Positions 15,878-23,530 of a DNA stretch of 63,656 nt are shown piece by piece. Numbering within the stretch: position 1 is the first letter of the stretch; the number at the start of each line of letters is the position of its first letter. The stretch covers positions 1 to 63,656 of the forward strand of contig CANQFC010000008.1 in the NCBI GenBank assembly GCA_947598155.1, written 5' to 3'. The notes beneath the pieces were generated by a model that did no database searches, had not been told where the DNA came from, and saw nothing but the letters and a program-made list of their open reading frames with translations. A program made the translations under genes and the position numbers. The stretch comes from an uncultured Clostridia bacterium. Its GTDB lineage: Bacteria > Bacillota > Clostridia > Oscillospirales > Acutalibacteraceae.

Positions 15878-17711
15878 CGTCAGTACCGTTATAATACAAA
15901 TAAATTTTTTCTGCGAGCGCCCTGTTTATCCCTTTTACTTTTTGAAGTTCGTCTATGTTCGCTGATTTTATCGCCTTTACCGTTTTAAATTCTTTTAAAA
16001 GCGCCTTCGCCTTCTGTTCGCCGATTCCGTTTATTCTCGTCAACGAAAGCGTCAATCCGCTTTTTGAATGTTTTTCGCGGTGATAGCTTATTGAAAATCT
16101 GTGAACCTCTTCCTGAATTTCCGAAACAAGAGTAAAAACGGAACGGTTGTCGTTTATCGTGATTTCACCGCCGCCGTACGCTATTGCCCTCGTTCGGTGC
16201 TTATTGTCCTTAACCATACCGAATACAGGAATATCAATATTAAAAGGCGCCAACGCCTCTTTAACCGCGTTTACCTGCCCCTGACCGCCGTCAAGCAAAA
16301 TAAGGTCGGGCTTTTTTCCGAATCCGTCTTCTGCGCCGTCGTCTTTGTGGAGAAGATACTCGTTAAAACGCCTTGTAAGAACCTCTCGCATTGAACCGTA
16401 ATCGTCCTGCCCCGCAAACGATTTAACTGCAAATTTTCGGTAAGCCTTTTTTAACGGCCTGCCGTTTTTAAACACTACCATACCGGCGACATTATCCGCG
16501 CCTGCGGTGTGAGAAATATCGTAAGATTCAATATATTCGGGTGTAACGGAAAGTCCCAAAACCTCCCGAAGTTGCTCAAGAGCGCGCACCTCCGCGCCTT
16601 TTCTCCCCTTCTTTTGCGCAAGCTTTTCATACGCGTTTTCACGGCACATATTTACGAGTTTAACATTCTCGCCGCGTGACGGGACATAAATTGCGCATTT
16701 TTTCCCGCGTAGCCCCGTAAGATATTTTTCAACAAGAGCGCTGTCGTCGCACATTTCGTCCAAAACAACCTTATTCGGAACGGCGTTCCGCAGGTTGTAA
16801 TACTGCATAAGAAAATCGGTGCGCATTTTTCCGTTTAATTCCCCGTCAAGGAAAAAATGTTCGCTGTCGCTGAGCCTTCCCCCGTTAAACCGCAAAACCG
16901 CCATACAAACGTCGTCCCCGTTTGAGGCGGCGGCAAAAACATCTTTGGATTCGTTGGTTTCGGTAACGACCTTTTGCGTTGACTGCATATTTTTTATGGC
17001 GTTAATTTTATCTCTGTACCGCGCGGCGGCCTCAAACTGAAGATTTTCCGACGCTGTCCGCATTTTCTTTTCAAGAGATTTAAGCGTCGAATTTACATCT
17101 CCTTCAAGGAACCTTACAGCCTCATTTACCGCCTCGTTGTACTCTGACAGAGGAATTTTGCCTGTGCAGACTCCCATACACCTATCAATATGAAAGTTAA
17201 GGCACGGTCTGCCCTTTTTAAAATCTCTCGGGAAGACCTTATTACATTGGGGGAGCCTGAAAATTCTGTTAGCCTCGTCAACCGACTGTTTAACGGAATA
17301 AGAGCTTGTAAACGGACCTATAAACCGTGAACCGCTGTCGTCCTTTTGAAGTACCGCCGATATTTTCCTATACGGGTCGTTTGTCACCTTTATATAGCTG
17401 TAACCCTTGCTGTCTTTCAGCAGTATATTATATTTCGGCATATTTTGTTTGATAAGGCTTGCCTCAAGTACAAGCGCCTCAAACTCGGAATCGCAAAGGA
17501 TATAGTCAAAATCGTCAACATTTTCAACCATTTTGCGTACCTTTAAGGGATGTCCGTTCTGAGAGCCGAAATATTGGCTGACGCGGTTTTTGAGCTTTTT
17601 TGCCTTGCCGATATATATAATTTTACCCTTTCGGTTTTTCATAATATAAACTCCCGGTGTTAACGGAAGTTTCATTGCTTTTTCACGCAGAATTTTCATT
17701 TTAGGATTCAA
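15855..17711 (-). CDS. uvrC: Excinuclease ABC subunit C
   Basis: About 618 aa. It makes the dual incisions in nucleotide excision repair. The GIY-YIG nuclease domain (GVYIMKNRKGKIIYIGKAKKLKNRVSQYF) is N-terminal, a UVR motif for UvrB contact lies around 205-240, the RNase H-like second nuclease domain around 380-540 (ESYDISHTAGADNVAGMVVF; LILLDGGQGQVN), and tandem helix-hairpin-helices end the protein. Start: the frame opens with GTG at 17720, but AGAGG abuts it. TTG at 17711 gives LNPK, the usual UvrC beginning, with GAGGGTGG five bases upstream, and is preferred. Confidence 0.96.
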   Translation of the reverse strand: MNPKMKILREKAMKLPLTPGVYIMKNRKGKIIYIGKAKKLKNRVSQYFGSQNGHPLKVRKMVENVDDFDYILCDSEFEALVLEASLIKQNMPKYNILLKDSKGYSYIKVTNDPYRKISAVLQKDDSGSRFIGPFTSSYSVKQSVDEANRIFRLPQCNKVFPRDFKKGRPCLNFHIDRCMGVCTGKIPLSEYNEAVNEAVRFLEGDVNSTLKSLEKKMRTASENLQFEAAARYRDKINAIKNMQSTQKVVTETNESKDVFAAASNGDDVCMAVLRFNGGRLSDSEHFFLDGELNGKMRTDFLMQYYNLRNAVPNKVVLDEMCDDSALVEKYLTGLRGKKCAIYVPSRGENVKLVNMCRENAYEKLAQKKGRKGAEVRALEQLREVLGLSVTPEYIESYDISHTAGADNVAGMVVFKNGRPLKKAYRKFAVKSFAGQDDYGSMREVLTRRFNEYLLHKDDGAEDGFGKKPDLILLDGGQGQVNAVKEALAPFNIDIPVFGMVKDNKHRTRAIAYGGGEITINDNRSVFTLVSEIQEEVHRFSISYHREKHSKSGLTLSLTRINGIGEQKAKALLKEFKTVKAIKSANIDELQKVKGINRALAEKIYLYYNGTDDEEYGNF

Positions 17712-17725
17712 CCGTGCCACCCTCT

Positions 17726-17759
17726 AAAAAAACAAGGCACACCGCAAAAGCGATGTGCC
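17726..17759 (-). terminator. Strong terminator after ptsH
   Basis: On the minus strand GGCACATCGC-TTTT-GCGGTGTGCC is followed by TTGTTTTTTT. It lies 12 bases past the HPr stop and just before uvrC. Confidence 0.9.
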
Positions 17760-17771
17760 AAAAAGTAAAAA

Positions 17772-18035
17772 TCACTCAGCAAAGCCTGAATCAACAAGTT
17801 TCACAAGTTCATCAACAGCCTGCTCCTCGTCAGTACCGCTTGCGTGAATACGAATTGTTGTACCGCCCATAATTCCGAGAGATAAAACGCCGAGAAGGCT
17901 CTTAGCGTTGACTCTTCTGTCCTCTTTTTCAACCCAGATTGACGACTTAAATTCGTTAGCTTTCTGGATAAAGAAAGTTGCCGGACGAGCGTGAAGACCT
18001 ACCTGATTTTTAACTTCAACATCTTTTGTGTACAT
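17772..18035 (-). CDS. ptsH: HPr phosphocarrier protein
   Basis: 87 aa. It carries phosphate from enzyme I to sugar-specific PTS enzymes and, when phosphorylated on Ser46, acts with CcpA in carbon catabolite control. GLHARPAT contains His15 and NAKSLLGVLSLGI contains the regulatory Ser. Since His15 is present it is HPr, not Crh. The start at 18035 follows GGGAGA by seven bases; the longer frame (MGECI) includes the binding site. Monocistronic, with its own promoter and terminator; no enzyme I nearby. Confidence 0.95.
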   Translation of the reverse strand: MYTKDVEVKNQVGLHARPATFFIQKANEFKSSIWVEKEDRRVNAKSLLGVLSLGIMGGTTIRIHASGTDEEQAVDELVKLVDSGFAE

Positions 18036-18100
18036 AATGCATTCTCCCAAACAATGATAAAATAAATATAGCTTAAAGCTGCACTGTCTTTTACTCTCAT

Positions 18101-18128
18101 ATTATAACATAAAACTTTATTCCGTCAA
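18101..18128 (-). promoter_or_regulatory. Sigma-A promoter of ptsH
   Basis: TTGACG (18123-18128), a 16-base spacer, and TATAAT (18101-18106) on the minus strand, about 65 bases before the HPr start. The rest of 18129-18245 is AT-rich with no feature I can name. Confidence 0.85.
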
Positions 18129-18245
18129 CGAATTTTACACATCAAAAAATTATTTCGGTTAGAAAAACAAAAACAGTAAAAAAACTACTTTTATCTTTGT
18201 TTAAAATGACAATGACCACTTACAAATTTTATATAAATTTCACAT

Positions 18246-19097
18246 TTAATTTTTTACTTTATGGCGGACTAAGGGCGAATTCTCTGTTATTACGCCGAAA
18301 TCGGCACCTTCGTTTTGGTAAAATTCAATAATTCCGGAAAGCGCTTCCAGATTTACTCCGCAGGAGTCAATGTCGTGCATTAAAATCACTATACTTTTCG
18401 CTTTTTTTGAATATTTTGTCGCGTTTTTTATTTGATTATCGGCGCTGACATTTTTGCCGCCGGCGTCGCCGTTCTCACAGTTCCAGTCAAAATAAATATA
18501 ACCTGATTTTTCAACGTCCTTTACAAGCTTTGTCATAATTCCTTTACAGTATTTTTTGCTTATCGTATTGCTGCTTCCTCCCGGGAAACGAATAATTCTT
18601 GCGTCAACGCCCGTTTCCTTTTGCACCAGGTCGTGAATTTTCTCCAAATCATCAAGGAACGCTTTTTCGGAAGAATATATTTCCGGGTATTTGTGCGAAT
18701 ACGAATGAAGAGCTATTGCGCTGCTGCTGTCTACAATATCCTTCATATATTCATTATATTTCCCGTTTGTAACGAAAAACGTTGCTCCGATACCGTATTT
18801 TTTAAGCAGCGACAGTATTTGAGGAGTATTTTTCGACGGGCCGTCGTCAAATGTCAGATAAACGGTGACATCGCTTTTGGGGAAATAAGCGTTGCCGTTT
18901 TTATCCTTCATAAAGCACTCGGTTTCCGTATTTTCAGCCTGAATTTTCGCGTCTTCCGACGAGCTTTCTGTTCTTTTCTGCTCAGCATTTTCGGCGGATA
19001 GCTTTACGGAAAATGCCGTAAGAACGCAGACCGCAGTTAGAAAAAGCGCAATAATACAAATTGATTTTTTGTTTATGCGTGCCGTAACAACTTTCAT
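18246..19097 (-). CDS. Polysaccharide deacetylase (NodB domain), membrane-anchored
   Basis: 283 aa. An N-terminal TM anchor (residues 10-32) and a Ser/Glu-rich linker precede a NodB domain with all five motifs: TFDDGPS (catalytic Asp, metal Asp), HSYSH (two metal-binding His), RFPGGS, a DWNCENGD motif and ILMHD. Such enzymes remove acetyl groups from peptidoglycan GlcNAc or MurNAc at the cell surface, raising lysozyme resistance or acting in sporulation. It stands alone; the substrate is inferred. Confidence 0.93.
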   Translation of the reverse strand: MKVVTARINKKSICIIALFLTAVCVLTAFSVKLSAENAEQKRTESSSEDAKIQAENTETECFMKDKNGNAYFPKSDVTVYLTFDDGPSKNTPQILSLLKKYGIGATFFVTNGKYNEYMKDIVDSSSAIALHSYSHKYPEIYSSEKAFLDDLEKIHDLVQKETGVDARIIRFPGGSSNTISKKYCKGIMTKLVKDVEKSGYIYFDWNCENGDAGGKNVSADNQIKNATKYSKKAKSIVILMHDIDSCGVNLEALSGIIEFYQNEGADFGVITENSPLVRHKVKN

Positions 19098-19123
19098 TTC
19101 TCAGCCTCCACAGGCAATATATG

Positions 19124-19153
19124 AAAAAAGCGGCAACAATAATTACCGCTTTA
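19124..19153 (-). terminator. Terminator after trmD
   Basis: AAAGCGG pairs with CCGCTTTTTT across a 12-base loop on the minus strand, three bases past the trmD stop. The end of the ylxM-to-trmD transcript. Confidence 0.7.
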
Positions 19154-19155
19154 AG

Positions 19156-19899
19156 TTATTTAAATGCGTCCTCAAAGCCGTTTTCGGCTAAAAAATTCTT
19201 ATCGCTTTGAGTCAGTTCGGCAGTTTTAAGCATATCGGGTCTCAGACGCGCCGTCATTAAAAGCGACTGCTCCCTGCGCCACTTTTCTATATTTCCGTGA
19301 TGGCCCGAAATGAGCACATCCGGCACTTTTCTTCCGTTCCAGTCATACGGTCTTGTGTATTGAGGATACTCCAAAAGTCCGCTGTAATGACTCTCCATTT
19401 CCTTTGCCTCGTCGTTAGGCAAAACGCCCGGAATCATTCTTGCGACCGCATCCGCCACAATAAGCGCGGGGAGCTCACCGCCTGTAAGCACAAAATCTCC
19501 GACGGAAATTTGCTCGTCGACTATTGAGTCAATAACACGTTGGTCTATGCCCTCGTAATGGCCGCACAAAAGCGTTATTTCGTCATATTCAGCGAGTTCC
19601 TTAACCTTTCGCTGAGTCAGCGTTTTGCCGCAGGGAGAGAGATATATAAGGCGCGATTTTTTACCCGATTTTTCGCAAATCGCATTGTAGCAGTCAAAAA
19701 TGGGCTGAATCTGCATAAGCATTCCCATTCCGCCGCCGTAAGGCGAATCGTCAACACGGTTGTGCTTATCGGAAGTAAAATCTCTGATATTTACACAGTT
19801 TATTTCAATGTATCCGTTTTCCCTCGCCCTGCCGATTATGCTTTCAGATAAAACCGCCTCGCACATCTCGGGGAAAAGCGTCATTATGTTAATCCTCAT
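19156..19899 (-). CDS. trmD: tRNA (guanine37-N1)-methyltransferase
   Basis: 247 aa. It methylates G37 next to the anticodon and prevents +1 frameshifting. SPYGGGMGMLMQ, LLCGHYEGIDQRV and SVGDFVLTGGELPALIVADAVARMIPGVL form the trefoil-knot SAM site typical of TrmD. It overlaps the end of rimM by 11 bases, the standard order rimM-trmD. rplS, often next, is absent: a terminator follows. Confidence 0.97.
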   Translation of the reverse strand: MRINIMTLFPEMCEAVLSESIIGRARENGYIEINCVNIRDFTSDKHNRVDDSPYGGGMGMLMQIQPIFDCYNAICEKSGKKSRLIYLSPCGKTLTQRKVKELAEYDEITLLCGHYEGIDQRVIDSIVDEQISVGDFVLTGGELPALIVADAVARMIPGVLPNDEAKEMESHYSGLLEYPQYTRPYDWNGRKVPDVLISGHHGNIEKWRREQSLLMTARLRPDMLKTAELTQSDKNFLAENGFEDAFK

Positions 19900-20404
19900 C
19901 GCTGAAAATTCCTTTAATCGGCCTTACTTTAACCTCTCCGGCCTCAACATCGGTGCTGACAATAAATTCCTTTACCGCGGGAAATAAAACCTCTCCGGAT
20001 GCCGTTTTTATACAGTAAACGTCGTTGGCTCCCGTACCGATAACATCGGTTATTTCGCCGTAAATTTTTCCGTTATCGGCGTCAATAACGCGGCAGCCTA
20101 TAAGCTCCTGAATAAAATAACTGCCCCGCGGCAGACGCGCGTCGCTCCGTTTCATATACAGCACCGTTCCGCGCAAAGCCTTTGCCTCGTCGACGGTGGT
20201 AACTCCGTCAAGCATAAGTATTGCAATATTGCCGTGCGGCCTTGCGGAATTTACTTTAACGGGTTTTTCGCCGTCAGCGTCAAAATAAAGCGTTTTAAAT
20301 TTTTTTACAAACTCGGGGCTGTCGCACCACGGGTCAAAGCGAACCTCGCCCTTAACGCCGTGCGTTGATACAATTTGACCGAGCTCAAGATAATTTTTAA
20401 TCAT
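19889..20404 (-). CDS. rimM: Ribosome maturation factor RimM
   Basis: 171 aa. It helps 30S head assembly and binds S19. An N-terminal RimM domain (LELGQIVSTHGVKGEVRFDPWCDSPEFV) is followed by a PRC-barrel (LIGCRVIDADNGKIYGEITDVIGTGANDVYCIK..EVLFPAV). It is separated from khpA by 237 bases of structured-looking sequence rather than the usual few bases. Confidence 0.96.
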   Translation of the reverse strand: MIKNYLELGQIVSTHGVKGEVRFDPWCDSPEFVKKFKTLYFDADGEKPVKVNSARPHGNIAILMLDGVTTVDEAKALRGTVLYMKRSDARLPRGSYFIQELIGCRVIDADNGKIYGEITDVIGTGANDVYCIKTASGEVLFPAVKEFIVSTDVEAGEVKVRPIKGIFSDED

Positions 20405-20641
20405 ATTGTTTTATTTAACATTTTTAACTTAGACAAGATGCCCGCCTCTATATGCGGCGGGTTCCGATTCGGAATCAGAAGAGTATAATCCTCTCTTGAT
20501 TTCTCCGTACGGCTGTTGCCGCGCCGTTAACGGGGCCAAGCCCATTGTTTAAATTTACAAATCGACACAGCTTTACGCTGTGCCGATTTATACGTCTTTC
20601 TGATGTACGCTCCTGCGGGGCGGTTAAGCGCGCGGCTTTTC
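20405..20641 (-). ncRNA. Possible structured leader between khpA and rimM
   Basis: 237 bases without an ORF inside an otherwise tight operon. On the minus strand it contains a long stem AAATCGGCACAGC/GCTGTGTCGATTT (20559-20589, one mismatch), a GC-rich centre and a CCCGCCGC/GAGGCGGG hairpin near rimM. Neither stem has a good T-tract. A cis-acting RNA or a processing site is possible; no family is recognised. Confidence 0.3.
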
Positions 20642-20875
20642 TCAGTCGATGTCAACCTGTACCTTTTCACCGCTGCGTACAGCGCCGGCTTTTACTATGG
20701 TTCTGATTGCTTTTGCTATTCTGCCCTGCTTGCCGATAATTCTGCCCATATCTTCCTCGGAAACGTGGAGATGATAAACGGTGACGTTTCTTTCGTCAGG
20801 CTCGTCAACCGTAACGGTAACGGCGTCGGGATTCTCAACAAGTCCGCGTACAATTGTCATAAGAAGCTCTTGCAT
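20642..20875 (-). CDS. khpA: KH-domain RNA-binding protein KhpA
   Basis: 77 aa. A single KH domain with the GRIIGKQGRIAKAIRTIVKA loop (GxxG-type IIGKQG). KhpA, with KhpB/EloR, binds RNA and influences cell elongation in Firmicutes. Start at 20875 with GAGGAG seven bases upstream, rather than the TTG at 20881. It sits directly after rpsP, the conserved position. Confidence 0.95.
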   Translation of the reverse strand: MQELLMTIVRGLVENPDAVTVTVDEPDERNVTVYHLHVSEEDMGRIIGKQGRIAKAIRTIVKAGAVRSGEKVQVDID

Positions 20876-20888
20876 ATCCAAACTCCTC

Positions 20889-21134
20889 TTATTTAATTAC
20901 GCCGCTCTTTTTGAGAATGGCTTTAACCGTATCAGTCGGCTGAGCGCCGTTCTGAATCCATTTTGCGGCTTTTTCGGCGTCAATCTTAATTTCAGCGGGA
21001 TTTTTCATAGGGTCATATGAACCGATTTCCTCAATGAACCTGCCGTCTCTGGGATAACGCGAATCCGCTACTACAACACGGTAATAAGGGGCTTTCTTTG
21101 CGCCCATTCTGCGAAGTCTGATTTTTACTGCCAT
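20889..21134 (-). CDS. rpsP: 30S ribosomal protein S16
   Basis: 81 aa. [42 protein letters not shown] is the full S16 signature. The start at 21134 follows GGAGGAATTTAAA; the frame opens earlier at 21149, but that includes the ribosome binding site. Part of the ylxM-ffh-rpsP-khpA-rimM-trmD operon. Confidence 0.98.
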   Translation of the reverse strand: MAVKIRLRRMGAKKAPYYRVVVADSRYPRDGRFIEEIGSYDPMKNPAEIKIDAEKAAKWIQNGAQPTDTVKAILKKSGVIK

Positions 21135-21188
21135 TTTAAATTCCTCCAAAATATATAAAATTTAATTTAAAACACTAAAGTGTTTGAA

Positions 21189-22529
21189 TTACATCGGAAA
21201 ACCGCCGAAACCGCCCATTCGTTTCATCATTCTGCGTGAATTTTTGGAATTGAGCTGTTTCATCATTTTCTGCATCTGACGGTACTGGCTGAGAAGCCTG
21301 TTTACGTCTTCAACCTGCATTCCGCACCCGGCGGCTATTCTGCGTTTCCTTGACGGATTTATTATATCGGGATTTCTGCGTTCCTTTACTGTCATAGACT
21401 GAATGATTGCTTTCATCCTGTCCATTTGGCGGTCGTCAACGTCAACATCCTTCAGCTTTTTGCCGACGCCCGGCAGCATTCCGAGAATGTCTTTCATTGA
21501 GCCCATTTTTTTGACCTGTTCCATTTGGTCAAGCAAATCCTCAAGGTCAAATCTGTTTTTGCGGAGCTTTTCTTCAAGCTGAGCGGCCTTTTTCTCATCA
21601 ATGGCGGTCTCTGCCTTTTCTATAAGCGAAAGCACATCGCCCATACCGAGAATCCTTGACGCCATTCTGTCAGGGTGGAAAACGTCGAGCTCATCGAGCT
21701 TTTCGCCCATACCTACAAACTTTATGGGCTTGCCCGTAACCGCCCTCGCGGAGAGCGCCGCGCCGCCTCGCGTGTCGCCGTCCATTTTTGTAAGGACAAG
21801 GCCGTCTATGCCAAGCTCATCGTTAAATGTGCCGGCAACCGTTACTGCGTCTTGACCGAGCATTGAGTCGACAACAAGCAAAATTTCGTGAGGATGAACC
21901 TCATTTTTAATATTTTTAAGTTCCTCCATAAGTTCGGCGTCAATATGCAAACGGCCGGCCGTATCAATAAACACATAGTCGTAGCCCTTGTCTTTGGCAA
22001 GGCTTATCGCCTGTTTTGCTATTGTTACGGGGTCAGTCTGCCCCATTTCAAAAACGGGAACTCCGACCTGCTCGCCGACTACCTGAAGCTGTTTTATAGC
22101 GGCCGGCCTATAAATGTCGCACGCTACCAAAAGCGGCCTGTGATTTTCATTTTTAAGCTTTAACGCGATTTTAGCGCAGTGAGTCGTTTTACCTGAGCCC
22201 TGAAGGCCGCACATCATTACTACCGTAGGCGGGTGCGCGGCATAAGCGAGCCTTGACTGCGTTCCGCCCATAAGGTCCGTAAGCTCTTCATTTACTATTT
22301 TTATAACCATCTGCGCAGGAGTAAGGCTTTCCATAACCTGCGCTCCGATTGCGCGCTCGGTAACTTTTTGCGTGAAATCCTTAGCTACTTTATAGTTAAC
22401 GTCAGCCTCTAAAAGCGCAAGTCTAACCTCACGCATTGCCTCTTTAACGTCGCCCTCGGTAAGACTTCCCTTACTTCTAAGGCGGCTGAAAGCTGATTCA
22501 AGACGGTCTGATAAACCCTCAAACGCCAT
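21189..22529 (-). CDS. ffh: Signal recognition particle protein Ffh
   Basis: 446 aa. GTPase that, with 4.5S/6S RNA, directs ribosomes making membrane proteins to FtsY. The N domain (residues 1-90), G domain with GLQGSGKTTHCAKIA, DTAGRLHID and TKMDGDTRGGAALS, and a Met-rich M domain ending QMMKQLNSKNSRRMMKRMGGFGGFPM are all present. It overlaps ylxM by 11 bases. Confidence 0.98.
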   Translation of the reverse strand: MAFEGLSDRLESAFSRLRSKGSLTEGDVKEAMREVRLALLEADVNYKVAKDFTQKVTERAIGAQVMESLTPAQMVIKIVNEELTDLMGGTQSRLAYAAHPPTVVMMCGLQGSGKTTHCAKIALKLKNENHRPLLVACDIYRPAAIKQLQVVGEQVGVPVFEMGQTDPVTIAKQAISLAKDKGYDYVFIDTAGRLHIDAELMEELKNIKNEVHPHEILLVVDSMLGQDAVTVAGTFNDELGIDGLVLTKMDGDTRGGAALSARAVTGKPIKFVGMGEKLDELDVFHPDRMASRILGMGDVLSLIEKAETAIDEKKAAQLEEKLRKNRFDLEDLLDQMEQVKKMGSMKDILGMLPGVGKKLKDVDVDDRQMDRMKAIIQSMTVKERRNPDIINPSRKRRIAAGCGMQVEDVNRLLSQYRQMQKMMKQLNSKNSRRMMKRMGGFGGFPM

Positions 22530-22902
22530 AAAGCTCCTCCTGTTCCGTAAGCGACAGCGCCAGCGATTTTATTTGAGCCGTTCTGTCGTTAATCTCTTTG
22601 TAAAAGCCGTGCGAAAGATTGTAACTGCAAATTTCATCCGCGCATTTTATAATCTCATTCGCATTTTTTTCAATTTTAAAAATGCGTTCGGAAAAATGAA
22701 GCTTTTCTTCCATACCGTAAAGAAGATTTTCCGCACGCTTTATGGCGTCGCGCACGCCTTGGCGGGTAATACCCTCGTTTTCGGCGATTTCGGAAAGTGA
22801 AAAATCGTTATTATAATAGCAGTCAAGGTAACTGCGCTGCTTTTCGGTAAGCGTTTCGCCGTAAAGGTCGAGAAGAATTGATATTTCAACACTGTTTGCC
22901 AC
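22519..22902 (-). CDS. ylxM: YlxM-family helix-turn-helix protein (UPF0122)
   Basis: 127 aa. LLDLYGETLTEKQRSYLDCYYNNDFSLSEIAENEGITRQGVRDAIKRAE is the YlxM signature, resembling a sigma region 4 HTH. It is thought to modulate SRP components. GTG start at 22902 with GGAGGTG upstream. First gene of the SRP operon, preceded by a hairpin and promoter. Confidence 0.95.
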   Translation of the reverse strand: MANSVEISILLDLYGETLTEKQRSYLDCYYNNDFSLSEIAENEGITRQGVRDAIKRAENLLYGMEEKLHFSERIFKIEKNANEIIKCADEICSYNLSHGFYKEINDRTAQIKSLALSLTEQEELYGV

Positions 22903-22926
22903 CTTAACACCTCCGTAAAAATAACG

Positions 22927-22954
22927 CCCTGTAAAGTTTAAAGGCTTTACAGGG
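22927..22954 (-). promoter_or_regulatory. Hairpin at the very 5' end of the ylxM-ffh transcript
   Basis: CCCTGTAAAG pairs perfectly with CTTTACAGGG over an 8-base loop and is followed on the minus strand by GCGTTATTTTTA. The predicted transcription start (about 22952) falls within the first arm, so the RNA begins with this stem. It may stabilise the 5' end or act as a leaderless attenuator. Confidence 0.5.
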
Positions 22955-22958
22955 TGCT

Positions 22959-22987
22959 ATTATACTAAAACATATTTAATTTGTCAA
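22959..22987 (-). promoter_or_regulatory. Sigma-A promoter of the ylxM-ffh operon
   Basis: TTGACA (22982-22987), a 17-base spacer, and TATAAT (22959-22964): a consensus promoter on the minus strand. Its -35 box overlaps the last codons of the upstream lipoprotein gene. Confidence 0.9.
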
Positions 22988-23475
22988 GAATTTTTTTTAG
23001 GATTTTTTATTTCATCCCATGAAATTGAATCCTGCGGAACCTTTGAGTCAATAACGATGTCGTTGCCTTTCGAGCTATTCTCGGAAGATGTTTTTTCGGA
23101 TTCCGTCGATGACTCGGCGCTGCCGCTTGTAGGAGTATTGTTTGCTGTGCTGTTTTCTGTTTTTGACGGACTGCCGGTCTTTGATTCCTCGGCCGGCTTT
23201 GAGGTAATTAAATAGCCTATGTCATCGGAATAGCCGGAGTCGTCAGTCGTCAAAGGTATTTTATCGCCGTCAACGTTTGTTATGTACTTATCGCCTGAAG
23301 CGTCCTCAAATATTTCAACCGTTGTAACCGTACCGTTCTCATTCGTCACGGTAACGGTCTGTACAACTTTATCCGTGGTTTCGGCCGACGGATTATATTT
23401 CTTGCTCTTGCAAGCGGTAAGAGCAACTGTTAAAGACAAAATTATAGCAGAAATTAAAATAATTTTTTTACTCAT
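22984..23475 (-). CDS. Hypothetical lipoprotein
   Basis: 163 aa. A signal peptide with a lipobox (LTVALTAC, Cys at about 21) is followed by a short beta-rich part (VVQTVTVTNENGTVTTVEIFEDASGDKYITNVDG) and a long Ser/Thr/Lys/Glu-rich, probably disordered region. No catalytic motif. It has its own promoter upstream (23498-23526) and overlaps the next operon's promoter at its 3' end. Extracytoplasmic, function unknown. Confidence 0.85.
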   Translation of the reverse strand: MSKKIILISAIILSLTVALTACKSKKYNPSAETTDKVVQTVTVTNENGTVTTVEIFEDASGDKYITNVDGDKIPLTTDDSGYSDDIGYLITSKPAEESKTGSPSKTENSTANNTPTSGSAESSTESEKTSSENSSKGNDIVIDSKVPQDSISWDEIKNPKKNS

Positions 23476-23497
23476 TTAAAAGCCTCCTTTTAAAATC

Positions 23498-23526
23498 ATA
23501 TTACCACAATGCCGTACATTTTTCAA
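23498..23526 (-). promoter_or_regulatory. Probable promoter of the lipoprotein gene
   Basis: TTGAAA (23521-23526), a 17-base spacer, and TAATAT (23498-23503) on the minus strand. An AAAAGGAGGC ribosome binding site follows before the ATG at 23475. Confidence 0.65.
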
Positions 23527-23530
23527 GTAG

